Of a DNA stretch of 23,575 nucleotides, positions 7,676-17,000 are shown in pieces. Both the position numbers and the translations under genes were made by a program. Within the stretch, counting starts at the first letter, position 1; every line of letters begins with the position of its first letter. Source of the stretch: an uncultured Flavobacterium sp. (GTDB lineage: Bacteria > Bacteroidota > Bacteroidia > Flavobacteriales > Flavobacteriaceae); contig NZ_CAMLIX010000047.1 in assembly GCF_946479975.1 (NCBI RefSeq), positions 1 to 23,575 of the forward strand, read 5' to 3'. Below the pieces are notes generated by a model that worked only from the letters and a program-made list of their open reading frames with translations, was not told the DNA's origin and made no database searches.

Positions 7676-8992
7676 TTACAAGAATTCTCCGTGTTGAGAA
7701 ATGTCTAATCCTAATTCTTCTTTTTCTTCAGTAACTCTTAGAGGAGTAATTTTGTTTACCACAAAGAATAAAATATAAGAACCAACAAAAGCAAAGATTG
7801 ATACCGCAACTAAAGCAGTTAATTGGTTAATGAATAAAGTTGGAGTTCCAAAAATTAAACCTTGATTGTCACCAACTGCAGGGTTAATTGCTTTTGAAGC
7901 AAAAACTCCAGTTAACAACATACCTACCATACCACCAACACCGTGACAAGCAAATACATCTAATGCATCATCAATTTTTCCTTTAGGGAATTTACTTACT
8001 ACAAGGTTACTTACAATTGCAGAGAATAAACCAATAAACATTGCATGAGAAATACTAACGAAACCAGCAGCAGGTGTAATAGCAACAAGACCTACAACAG
8101 CTCCAATACAAGCTCCAAGAGCAGATAATTTGTGTCCTAAGATTTTGTCAAGGAAAACCCAAGCCATTGCAGCAGCTGCAGCAGCAACAGTAGTTGTTCC
8201 TAAAGCTTGTGCGGCAAGACCGTTTGCTCCTAATGCAGATCCAGCGTTGAAACCGAACCAACCGAACCAAAGTAAACCAGTTCCTAATAATACATAAGTA
8301 ATTCTAGCTGGGTTAACTTTTTGAACTTTTCTTTTTCCTAAGAAAATAGCTCCAGCCAATGCAGCCCATCCAGCACTCATGTGTACTACTGTTCCTCCAG
8401 CAAAATCAAGAACTCCCATTTTGAAGAAAATTCCATCAGGATGCCAAGTCATGTGAGCTAGTGGTGCGTATATTAATAATATGAATAAAACCATGAACAA
8501 TAAATAAGCCCAGAAACGAACACGTTCTGCAAAAGCACCTGTAATTAAGGCAGGAGTAATGATGGCGAATTTAGCCTGAAATAATGCGAATAATATGAAA
8601 GGAATTGTTGGTGCAAGGCTCCACGCTGTATTAGTTCCAACTCCTTCAAAGAATAAATTATAAGATGGGTTTCCGATAATTCCTCCAATTGTTGGTCCAA
8701 AAGCTAATCCAAAAGCAACAACGGTCCATAGGATCGTAACAATTACCATTGCCATAAAACTTTGAAGCATAGTACTAATTACGTTTTTCTTACCTACCAT
8801 ACCTCCGTAGAAAAATCCTAATCCAGGTGTCATTAGCAATACAAAAGCAGTTGCAACGATCATCCAGGCAGTATCTCCCGTATCAAACTTTACAGCTTCT
8901 GCCGGAATTGGGTTGTCTGCAATAATAAAGTTTGAAATAAAGGTTAGTACCAAAATCGTGATAAGAATCACACTTAAAATAATTTTTCGCAT
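7676..8992 (-). CDS. amtB: Ammonium transporter (Amt/AmtB)
   Basis: 438 residues, an inner-membrane channel for ammonium uptake that works as a trimer. A cleavable signal-like N-terminus (1-25) and about eleven membrane helices are apparent. The twin pore histidines are His204 (in DFAGGTVVH) and His350 (in DVFACHGVGG), and the conserved Asp196 of the recruitment site is present. TPGLGFFYGGMV and TPALITGAFAERVRF are family signature segments. The cytoplasmic C-terminal tail (about 415-438) contains GLDISQHGE, the element that contacts PII proteins in other Amt proteins. No glnK/PII gene is beside it here, although that pairing is common in other bacteria. Regulation is unknown; an inverted repeat lies about 60 bases upstream. 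Confidence 0.95.
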   Translation of the reverse strand: MRKIILSVILITILVLTFISNFIIADNPIPAEAVKFDTGDTAWMIVATAFVLLMTPGLGFFYGGMVGKKNVISTMLQSFMAMVIVTILWTVVAFGLAFGPTIGGIIGNPSYNLFFEGVGTNTAWSLAPTIPFILFALFQAKFAIITPALITGAFAERVRFWAYLLFMVLFILLIYAPLAHMTWHPDGIFFKMGVLDFAGGTVVHMSAGWAALAGAIFLGKRKVQKVNPARITYVLLGTGLLWFGWFGFNAGSALGANGLAAQALGTTTVAAAAAAMAWVFLDKILGHKLSALGACIGAVVGLVAITPAAGFVSISHAMFIGLFSAIVSNLVVSKFPKGKIDDALDVFACHGVGGMVGMLLTGVFASKAINPAVGDNQGLIFGTPTLFINQLTALVAVSIFAFVGSYILFFVVNKITPLRVTEEKEELGLDISQHGEFL

Positions 8993-9309
8993 AGTTATTT
9001 AGTTTTAAAATTTTTGATAAAAGTATAAAATCATTTAATACCCCCTTAAAAAATAGGGTTTAATGTTTAATTTTTGTTAAATTTAAAATTTAACCCCTAT
9101 GATTTTGCATGAATTTCTTAAAACAAACTTAAAATTTACAATTTGACAACATTTTTTTTTGACTTTACACCTGTTTTGATAATTTTTAGGGTAATTGATT
9201 GCTATTTTTTGTAGGATAATAGATATTTGTTGTTTAAAAATCGTCTGCTGATTGTTGTAAACGATATTTTTGAATGTTTTTAACAATTTTGATGATTAAA
9301 ATATAAAGA
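8993..9309. other. AT-rich divergent spacer between amtB and the oxidoreductase gene
   Basis: 317 bases without a supported gene. An open frame of 67 codons on the minus strand (9083-9286) is low-complexity, Lys/Ile/Asn-rich and without a family resemblance, so I do not call it. The spacer must hold both promoters. Candidates are TACTTTTA on the minus strand for amtB (about 9019-9026) and CAATTTTG at 9284-9291 for the oxidoreductase; neither is a full consensus match. Confidence 0.6.
9053..9100. repeat. Spaced inverted repeat upstream of amtB
   Basis: atagggtttaa (9053-9063) and ttaacccctat (9090-9100) are complementary at 10 of 11 positions with a 26-base gap. The position, 61 to 108 bases upstream of the amtB ATG, suits an operator or activator site; this is inference. 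Confidence 0.45.
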
Positions 9310-10278
9310 ATGGAAACAAAAAAAATTAAGTGGGGAATTGTAGGACTTGGAAATATTGCAACGCAGTTTGCATCAGATTTAGGATTGATTGAAAATGCAG
9401 AACTAAATGCCGTTGCTTCTAGAGATATTTATAAAGCCAATCAATTTGCAGAAAAATTTAAGGCTTTGAAAACGTATGATTCTTATGATTCACTTTTTGA
9501 AGATCCTGAAGTTGAAATTGTGTATATAGCAACTCCTCATAATTCTCATGCCGAATTATCTATAAAAGCGTTAGAAAAAGGAAAACATGTGCTCTGCGAA
9601 AAACCAATGGCTTTATCGTATAATGACGGACAGCGAATGATTGAAGCTTCAAAAAAGCACAATAAATTTTTTATGGAAGCTTTTTGGACACGTTTTATTC
9701 CGTCAGTTCAAGATGTGTTGGAGAAAATAAATACTGGATCAATTGGCGACGTAAATTATGTAAAAGCCGATTTTGCCTTCCACGGAAGTGAAACTGAAAA
9801 CAAAAGACTTTTTGATAAAGAATTAGGAGGCGGTGCTTTGTTTGATATCGGAGTTTATCCTTTATTTCTTTCTTATATAGTATTAGGAAAGCCAAAAGAG
9901 ATTTTGGCGAAAGCCGTAAAACATAAAAATGATATTGATCTGCAGACTTCCATGATTTTACAATATGAATCGGGTCAATCGATTCTACATGCGTCAATAG
10001 TTTCAGAATCAGATATGAAAGCTGTAATTTCTGGAACAAAAGGCCGAATAGAATTAAACGCGCCTTGGTATGTTGCAGATGGTTATTCTTTATTTAAAAA
10101 TGAAGAAAAACAATCAGTTGTGACTCTGCAAACTCTTGGAAAAGGATATTTTCATGAAATTTTGGAATGCCACAATTGTATTTTGAATGATGAAATTGAG
10201 AGTAAACTTTGGTCACATCAAAATAGCTTGGATTTGAGTAAGATTGTGGAGGAAGTTAAGCTAAAATCAGACCTATAG
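9310..10278 (+). CDS. Gfo/Idh/MocA-family NAD(P)-dependent oxidoreductase
   Basis: 322 residues. An N-terminal Rossmann fold has GIVGLGNIA at 9-17. The family motif CEKP is at 96-99 with catalytic Lys98, and ATPHNSH at 74-80. The C-terminal half has GGALFDIGVYPL with Asp179 and Tyr183 at the expected catalytic positions. EAFWTRF (123-129) points to the subgroup with dimeric dihydrodiol dehydrogenase and D-xylose dehydrogenase, which oxidise sugars or cyclic diols. The length fits (about 320-340). No transporter or sugar-catabolic gene is beside it, so the substrate cannot be inferred. The gene is monocistronic, its stop lying 3 bases from the end of the converging small gene with no visible terminator between. 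Confidence 0.9.
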   Translation: METKKIKWGIVGLGNIATQFASDLGLIENAELNAVASRDIYKANQFAEKFKALKTYDSYDSLFEDPEVEIVYIATPHNSHAELSIKALEKGKHVLCEKPMALSYNDGQRMIEASKKHNKFFMEAFWTRFIPSVQDVLEKINTGSIGDVNYVKADFAFHGSETENKRLFDKELGGGALFDIGVYPLFLSYIVLGKPKEILAKAVKHKNDIDLQTSMILQYESGQSILHASIVSESDMKAVISGTKGRIELNAPWYVADGYSLFKNEEKQSVVTLQTLGKGYFHEILECHNCILNDEIESKLWSHQNSLDLSKIVEEVKLKSDL

Positions 10279-10281
10279 ATA

Positions 10282-10698
10282 TCAGAAATTATGACCGTAC
10301 CCTACATACTGGATTTGTTTTTCCTGAAAAAATTTTTTAAAAACTTTTACTTCATCATTCATAGTTTTTAAATCTTGTTCAATTTTATTTCTATCAAATG
10401 TCCATGTTCGATTGTAATCAGAGTCTATCCATGTAATAGTATCGTCTTCATGAATTACCTCAATACCATTATACCAACCACTGCATTCTGGAATACCGCA
10501 ACAACAAGAAAATAAAAAATATTTTCCGTTTGATTCTAAACTTTTAATGAGAGAATCTGAATTAACAATATCTCCATCATCATATGGTTTTTTTCCATTT
10601 ATAATTATTTCAATATCTCCCTGCATCCAGATATCTGTACTTCCTTGCGCGGCAATAACATTTAGCTCGATATAGATATTATCTAATTCTTTTTCCAT
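10282..10698 (-). CDS. Uncharacterised small acidic protein with a CCCGxxxC motif
   Basis: 138 residues with no signal peptide or membrane segment, so probably cytoplasmic. I do not recognise a named family. It looks like a compact mixed alpha/beta protein: an N-terminal beta-rich half (IYIELNVIAA, DIEIIINGK), then FSCCCGIPECSGW at about residues 83-95 with four cysteines, and a charged C-terminal helix. The CxCGxxxC pattern could bind a metal or simply be structural. Small proteins with a similar CSCG-xxx-C segment are seen as stand-alone genes in many bacteria and some resemble immunity proteins of secreted toxins; that link is speculation, as no toxin gene is adjacent. The frame has normal coding composition and a perfect TAAATTTG -7 box upstream. 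Confidence 0.75.
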   Translation of the reverse strand: MEKELDNIYIELNVIAAQGSTDIWMQGDIEIIINGKKPYDDGDIVNSDSLIKSLESNGKYFLFSCCCGIPECSGWYNGIEVIHEDDTITWIDSDYNRTWTFDRNKIEQDLKTMNDEVKVFKKFFQEKQIQYVGYGHNF

Positions 10699-10726
10699 TT
10701 TTAAAAATTAAGTAATAAAATATTTA

Positions 10727-10734
10727 CAAATTTA
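10727..10734 (-). promoter_or_regulatory. Perfect -7 box (TAAATTTG) for the small Cys-motif gene
   Basis: TAAATTTG on the minus strand matches TAnnTTTG exactly and lies 28 bases before the ATG at 10698. No TTG is present at the usual distance upstream, so the -33 part is missing or weak. Confidence 0.4.
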
Positions 10735-10786
10735 AATCTTTTTTGTTTAGAATTAAATACTTTTACTTTTTTATAAGAATTTATTT

Positions 10787-12322
10787 ATGTTAGTAAAAGT
10801 TTACGGAAGTGCTGTTTTTGGAGTTGAGGCGACAACTATTACAGTTGAAGTTCATATGGATAAAGGAATTGGTTATCATTTAGTTGGACTTCCAGATAAT
10901 GCGATAAAAGAAAGTAGTTACAGAATTGCTGCTGCCTTAAAAAATAACGGATTGAGTTTTCCGGGAAAGAAAATTACAATCAATATGGCGCCAGCCGACC
11001 TTCGAAAAGAAGGTTCTTCGTATGATTTGACATTGGCAATGGGAATTTTAGTCGGTTCAGATCAAATCAAAGCGCCGGAAATTGAACGTTATATTATAAT
11101 GGGAGAACTTTCGCTTGACGGAAGTTTACAACCCATTCGTGGTGCGTTGCCTATTGCAATTAAAGCCAAAGAAGAAGGTTATAAAGGATTTTTTCTTCCC
11201 ATTCAAAATGTAAAAGAAGCGGCGATTGTTTCGGGATTAGATGTTTATGGAGTTTCAAATCTACAAGAAATAATAGATTTCTTTAAAGGAAAAGGAACTT
11301 TAGAACCAACTGTCATAGATACTCGAGCTGAATTTTATAAAACACTAGATTTCCCTGAACATGATTTCTCAGATGTACGCGGGCAAGAAAGCATTAAACG
11401 TTGTATGGAAATCGCGGCAGCGGGCGGACATAATATTATTTTAATTGGGCCGCCAGGAGCGGGGAAAACCATGCTGGCAAAACGAGTTCCAAGTATTCTG
11501 CCTCCAATGACTTTGAGAGAAGCTTTGGAAACTACTAAAATTCATAGTGTTGCAGGGAAACTAAAAGAAGTCGGATTAATGAATCAGAGACCTTTCAGGA
11601 GTCCGCATCATACTATTTCGAATGTGGCACTTGTTGGCGGAGGAAGTTATCCGCAGCCGGGCGAAATTTCGATGGCGCACAATGGTGTATTGTTTTTAGA
11701 TGAACTTCCAGAATTTAAAAGAGATGTTCTAGAAGTAATGCGTCAGCCTTTAGAAGATCGAGAAGTCACTATTTCTCGTGCTAAATTTACCATAACCTAT
11801 CCGTCGTCATTTATGCTTGTGGCGAGTATGAACCCGAGTCCGAGTGGTTTTTTTAATGATCCGAGTTCGCCAAATACAACTTCTCCGCACGATATGCAGC
11901 GTTATATGAGTAAAATCTCTGGGCCGTTATTAGATCGAATTGATATTCATATCGAAGTAACGCCCGTTCCTTTTGAAAAACTAGCCGATGATCGAAAAGC
12001 AGAAAGCAGCGTTGAGATTCGTAAACGTGTAACCGCTGCAAGAGAATTACAAACCAAACGTTTTGAAACTGTAGAAAATGTTCATTATAATGCCCAAATG
12101 AGCAGTAAATTGATTCGAGAATTCTGTGCTCTAGACGAACCTTCAAAACAATTATTAAAAACGGCAATGGAACGTTTAAATCTCTCTGCCAGAGCCTATG
12201 ACAGAATCTTGAAAGTTTCGAGAACGATAGCCGATTTAGATAATTCAGAAAATATTATCTCGTCTCACATTGCTGAAGCGATTCAATATAGAAGTTTGGA
12301 TAGAGAAGGGTGGTTGGGATGA
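10787..12322 (+). CDS. comM: YifB/ComM-type Mg-chelatase-like AAA+ ATPase
   Basis: 511 residues. In naturally transformable bacteria ComM is a hexameric helicase that extends branch migration of incoming DNA; elsewhere the protein is called YifB. Domain order: an N-terminal ChlI-like domain (about 20-142) related to Lon-type proteases, a Mg-chelatase AAA+ module with Walker A GPPGAGKT at 221-228 and Walker B VLFLDE at 301-306, sensor region SMNPSPSG, arginine-bearing SGPLLDRID (378-386), and a C-terminal helical Mg_chelatase_C domain (about 410-507). The length is typical. Cysteines that many homologues carry as NPCPCG...C.C are serine or other residues here, as also in E. coli. The gene stands alone after an 88-base divergent spacer. 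The family is certain; a role in DNA uptake in this organism is inference. Confidence 0.93.
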   Translation: MLVKVYGSAVFGVEATTITVEVHMDKGIGYHLVGLPDNAIKESSYRIAAALKNNGLSFPGKKITINMAPADLRKEGSSYDLTLAMGILVGSDQIKAPEIERYIIMGELSLDGSLQPIRGALPIAIKAKEEGYKGFFLPIQNVKEAAIVSGLDVYGVSNLQEIIDFFKGKGTLEPTVIDTRAEFYKTLDFPEHDFSDVRGQESIKRCMEIAAAGGHNIILIGPPGAGKTMLAKRVPSILPPMTLREALETTKIHSVAGKLKEVGLMNQRPFRSPHHTISNVALVGGGSYPQPGEISMAHNGVLFLDELPEFKRDVLEVMRQPLEDREVTISRAKFTITYPSSFMLVASMNPSPSGFFNDPSSPNTTSPHDMQRYMSKISGPLLDRIDIHIEVTPVPFEKLADDRKAESSVEIRKRVTAARELQTKRFETVENVHYNAQMSSKLIREFCALDEPSKQLLKTAMERLNLSARAYDRILKVSRTIADLDNSENIISSHIAEAIQYRSLDREGWLG

Positions 12323-12347
12323 TTTCCTTTTTATCTTGATATTTTTA

Positions 12348-12375
12348 TGCTGATTGGCATCACTGTCAATCAGCA
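12348..12375. terminator. Hairpin between converging comM and acetyltransferase genes
   Basis: A perfect 9-bp stem (tgctgattg at 12348-12356, caatcagca at 12367-12375) with a 10-base loop sits 26 bases after the comM stop. The following sequence on either strand is AT-rich rather than a clean T tract, so it is a moderate terminator candidate, probably serving both genes. Confidence 0.6.
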
Positions 12376-12398
12376 CATATAATAAGCTAGTATACTAT

Positions 12399-13094
12399 TT
12401 AATTGTTTTTTTTAAGTCTGACAATATTCCAAAAGCTCATTTTCCTTCTAGTTGTAAAACCTAATTTTTCATATAGTTTTATGGCGCCAATATTATTTTC
12501 TACAACATGCAAGAACGGAATTCTTTCTTCGTTAAGAATTTTGTTTACCACATGTGCAATCAGCTGTTTCGCGTAACCTTTACCAGTATGTTCAGGATGT
12601 GTTATTATAGCACTTACTTCTGTAAAATCATTCATTTTCATTCGTTCTCCTGCAATGGCAATTAATTTTCCATTTTTAAAAATGCCAAAATAATCGCCTA
12701 ACAAAAACGTTTTTGGTTTAAAATATCCTGGTTGCACTAAATTGACTAAATCGATTAGTTCATTACTATGATTCTCTGTCAATTTTATGATTTCATTTTC
12801 TGCGTTTACTTGAATTTTTTCCCGAACAATCATTTGAAGACAAATTAATTCTTTGGTAAAGTACAGAGAATCGGAAACTTTAGGATTTTCTCCCACAATG
12901 AAGAAATTGTTACAAGATAGAGCATACTTATTTGTTGCTTCTAAAATAGTACCATTGGATGTAAATCCTCCAAAGGGACAATAGTCAGGATTGTAAAACT
13001 TGGTTTCATCGTAATTTAAAGCAAATTTTTCATGACTTTCAGATAAAGAATGCCAAACAGGATTATCGAGTTTATTTTCGTCAGGAATTTTCAT
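12399..13094 (-). CDS. GNAT-family N-acetyltransferase (FR47-like)
   Basis: 231 residues. The C-terminal half is a GNAT fold: beta strand EVSAIITHPEH, acetyl-CoA pyrophosphate-binding loop HTGKGYA at 169-175, a helix, and NNIGAIKLYEKLGF (200-213), the usual last motif. The N-terminal half (1-100) is less conserved and resembles the leading domain of the FR47-like group, whose members acetylate amino groups of small molecules or proteins. The substrate cannot be predicted. It begins 9 bases after the end of the esterase gene on the same strand and has no promoter of its own that I can see, so the two are probably one operon. Confidence 0.88.
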   Translation of the reverse strand: MKIPDENKLDNPVWHSLSESHEKFALNYDETKFYNPDYCPFGGFTSNGTILEATNKYALSCNNFFIVGENPKVSDSLYFTKELICLQMIVREKIQVNAENEIIKLTENHSNELIDLVNLVQPGYFKPKTFLLGDYFGIFKNGKLIAIAGERMKMNDFTEVSAIITHPEHTGKGYAKQLIAHVVNKILNEERIPFLHVVENNIGAIKLYEKLGFTTRRKMSFWNIVRLKKNN

Positions 13095-13103
13095 TTTTAC
13101 TGT

Positions 13104-13967
13104 TTAATTTTGAGAATAGAAAAACTTAAAAGAATTAGCAACTGCTGGATGCAGAATGGTGCCGTGGTTTTCTTCGGGAAAATAATCGAAGTAAACTTTG
13201 ATATTTTTGCTTTTAGACTCTATTAGTTTTTCTGCCAATAAATTAGCGTCAACTTCCATCACACGAGGTATTTCTGTTGGAGCGAGACCTTCTTTTCCAA
13301 CGGCGATGTAAATTTCAGTTTTTTGATTGAAATTTTCTTTTAACATTTCAGAATCTGAATTAAGTAAAGAACCATTATTCCACCATAAACTCGGACTTAC
13401 AATAACATATTTATTAAAAAGAGTTGGTTTTTTGAGTAGGATTTCCGTTTCTAATAACCCGCCTAAAGATTGACCGATAATCATTTTAGAATCGTTTGTT
13501 TTGTACTTTTTATCAATAAAAGGCTGTAATTCTTTTTCAATAAAAGCTATAAACTGATCGGAATGACCTGTTGTTGGAAAACGGGTTTTATCACTTTCAA
13601 TTGTTGTTGGAAAAGTAAAATCTCTTCTGCGGTCTACGGTTGCAATACCCACCACAATCGATTTTGGAACCTGATTGATCCATTCAAAACTATTAAATTG
13701 AACCAATCCAGAAATATGTATAAAATCTTCATCTGCAGAACCATCGAGTAAATAAATTACGGGATATGTTGCAGCTTCGGCAGGATTATAACCTTCGGGT
13801 AAATAAATATTTAAAATTCGTTTTTCGTTTAATTGTTTTGATTGAATTTCTTCAATAACACCTAATACAAACGGTTTAGAAGTTTCTACAGTTTTAGTTT
13901 TGTTTTTTTGACTGAATAGTAAAGTAGAAGAAAAAAGTAAAAAGGCGAGGGCAAAAAAATTGTTCAT
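13104..13967 (-). CDS. Secreted alpha/beta-hydrolase, putative esterase family
   Basis: 287 residues with a cleavable signal peptide (MNNFFALAFL...LFSQ, cut near residue 20), so periplasmic or exported. The alpha/beta hydrolase of the esterase D/enterochelin esterase type shows VIYLLDGS (oxyanion region, about 70-77), the nucleophile elbow GQSLGG with Ser167, and a C-terminal ENHGT with His268 as the likely catalytic histidine. Known members cleave ferric siderophore esters, feruloyl esters or acyl groups. No iron-uptake or polysaccharide gene is next to it, so the substrate is open. It is the first gene of a pair with the GNAT acetyltransferase. Confidence 0.88.
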   Translation of the reverse strand: MNNFFALAFLLFSSTLLFSQKNKTKTVETSKPFVLGVIEEIQSKQLNEKRILNIYLPEGYNPAEAATYPVIYLLDGSADEDFIHISGLVQFNSFEWINQVPKSIVVGIATVDRRRDFTFPTTIESDKTRFPTTGHSDQFIAFIEKELQPFIDKKYKTNDSKMIIGQSLGGLLETEILLKKPTLFNKYVIVSPSLWWNNGSLLNSDSEMLKENFNQKTEIYIAVGKEGLAPTEIPRVMEVDANLLAEKLIESKSKNIKVYFDYFPEENHGTILHPAVANSFKFFYSQN

Positions 13968-14078
13968 TTTGGTATTATTTTGATGCGTATTCTAAATCGC
14001 TATTCTGATTATTCATTTTTTTCAGAAATAGTTTTACAAATCGAAACTACAAAAAATCCTCGTATTTGTTGGCTTTTT

Positions 14079-17000
14079 TTATCTTTTTAAACTAAAATGT
14101 CCTTTAAATTCCTTTCCAGTTTTTCTCTTCACAATAAACCAATAATCATCAGCAGGGAGATTTTGCCCATTTAGTGTTCCGTCCCAAGAATTGGAGTAAG
14201 TGAGTTTTTTTATAAGCTTTCCAAAACGATCAAATAAAGTTACTTCAACTTCTGGTTCAAACAGAGAAAAATCAACATTCCACGTATCATTAAAACCATC
14301 TCCGTTTGGCGTGAAAAATTTAGGATACATTAATAAAAATACTTCATCTGTAATTATGCCGCAATTGTTTTTATCGCGGATATAAACCGTGTAAATACCG
14401 CTTGATAAATTTCTAAAAACAGGATCAGCTTGATAAGAAATTCCGTCCAAAGAATATTCGTAAACACCCAAACCAGATACATTTACTTCGATTACATTAT
14501 TGTTTTCAGTAAAATCTTGAGTTGTAATTTTTAGAATTGTCGCTCGATTAGACAAAACAACATTAAAGCTTTTAGTAGAACTGCACAATTGATCGCCATA
14601 TTTGGAAGTTGCCGTTACAGAATAATTCCCCGGCTGCTTAATTTCAATCCAACTTGTCATTGCTCCTGTTGACCAGAGATAGCTGTTAAAACCATTTCCT
14701 GCATCTATCAAAACGGTTTCATTTTCGCATAATATAACAGTGTCGGGAATTAAATTAAAAGTTGGAGATCTTAGTAATGTATAGCTGATTTCGGCTACGC
14801 TGTAACAATTATTGGCAGATACAACTGCAATAAAAATTATCGTATTATCTGAAATTTTAAAGCTGTTGTAATTTTTAATTTCATTAGATAAAACTAAATT
14901 TTCTGCATCTGACCGCGATGAGAAATAATGAAAAGTATAATTCGAATAATTGCTGATTATTTTGTCTAAACAAGAGGATAAATCCACATTTTCAATATCA
15001 TCATTTAATTCATCACAAATTGAAATCTGCTGATTCTTAACAATAGGATTTGATAAAACAGTCGAGTTAAAACTAATACCCGCAGGTTTAGAAAAACAAC
15101 TTGTTCCATTTCTTACCAGCAAAGTGAAGTTTAAGTTCCCCGACAAATTAGAAAGCGTATTGTCTGCAGACCATGTTAAGCCATTATCAAAACTATAAAA
15201 ATCGGCTTGGGTTGTTATCGTGATGCTTCCTAGAGAGTTACAACTAGCATTTGTTATATTATAACTAGGCGTACTGGTTGAAATATCCCTAATAGGAACG
15301 TATTTTTCCAAAGATTCGCAATTAACCATATTGCGTACTTTTATAAAATAGTCTCCCGCAGCAAGATTTGGAAAGAAAGGATCTGATGACCACGTATTTC
15401 CATTATCAATACTATATTCTGCTGCAGTAGTTGTAATTTGAATGCTTCCATTATTATAACAGTTTGCATTTTTAGAAGTATAATTTAGATCAACATTAAG
15501 CACATACCCTTCAATAAAAACCGTTGTTGGCAGTGAAATACAATTTTGAGCATCTTTAACCATAACAGTATAAAATCCCGATGACAAATCATCACTAGTA
15601 TTTGTAGCGCACCATGACATTCCTCCATCAAAACTGTATTGAGAGGCGACAGTTGTTACAGTAATACTGCCGAGTTTTCCGCAGGTTGCATTGGTAAAAG
15701 AAACTTGAGGTTTAGGAATATAATCGGTTCCTATAAAAACTTGTCTTATTTGTGATACACAGCCCAATTCGTTTTTTGTCATAACCAAATATGAATCTTC
15801 TTTTAAATTTGTAAAATTTGGATTGGTTGACCAAGTAACTCCGTTATCAACAGTATATTCAAATAATGGAGAAGGGGTGATGGAAATTGTACCGCCCTTT
15901 CCACAACTGGCATTGGTTTTTGTCACATCGGGCATTGGCATTAAAAACGGATACATCACAGTATACAAAGAACTTGAAATACAGCCAATCAATGATTTAA
16001 TTCTAATTTTATAATCATGATGCGGATCTGGCGGCAGGTTATCCAATACAGGATTTGTGCTCCAAGTAGCTCCATCATCAAAACTGTATTCTAGTGCAGG
16101 TGTAGTCACAGTTAACGAACCATTATTTTGACCGCAGGTGGGCTGTACTATTGTTACTTTTGGAGGTGTCGTAGTGGTTTCAAGTGGAGGATAGGTAAGA
16201 ATCACACTGCGAAGACTAGAATAACAGCCATTTTTTTTAATAGATATGTAAATCGGATTTACCAGTGCAGTCAACCCGCTTTTAGAGGGATTTGTTGAAT
16301 AGGTATTGCCTCCATCAAAACTATATTCATCTGCAGGAGTTGTAATAGTTAGCGTTGTAATTCCTGGAAAACACGGACTTTGATCAATAGTATATTCAGG
16401 AACATCGATAATTGGAACGACATTGTACAACGGACTTATTTTGCATATGCTTGAATTTGTTATTTTTACTTGATAATCGCCAAGATTTGCTGCAGTGAAA
16501 CTAACAGGCAAAGTGCTGAATGTCGCGTCAGCAATTGCAATACCATTTCGGTACCATTGATACGAAAAACCATTCCCTACACTTGGATCAATATTGGCAT
16601 TTAGAATTAAATTGTTTTCGCATAAACTCCCCGTAGCAGTTATGCTGAGACCTAAATTCGATGCTTTATTTAAAACAACATTATCAAAATAAAAGTACGG
16701 AAAACACAAACGGTAATCATATTCACTAACATAACTATCTGGCAAATCTTTTGGAGATCCCAGCATTACAGCATTCATGTCAAAAGGAGGAGTAAATTCT
16801 ATAGTCAATTGTCCCCAAGTTTTTGAGGGTAAATAGGTCACTTTACCCATCGGAAACCAATCTGGAGGGATGTTGTAACTATAAGGCGGAATTGTTTTAA
16901 TACAATCTGCTCTGCCATAAATCGTTATTTCTACGCTGCCGCCATTTAAACGACCTTCATTACAGACCTGCCCTAACCGAACCTCATTAAAAGCATCCCT

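Noticed and set aside
9083..9286. 67-codon minus-strand open frame in the amtB spacer
   Set aside because: Low-complexity Lys/Ile/Asn-rich translation in an AT-rich divergent promoter region, overlapping the inverted repeat; no motif or signal peptide.
10282..10698. Toxin-immunity pair with a neighbouring gene
   Set aside because: The neighbours are a complete oxidoreductase and comM on the other strand; no toxin-like or secreted partner is present.
11853..12167. 104-codon minus-strand frame inside comM
   Set aside because: Antisense shadow of a well-conserved ATPase gene; the translation shows no recognisable domain.
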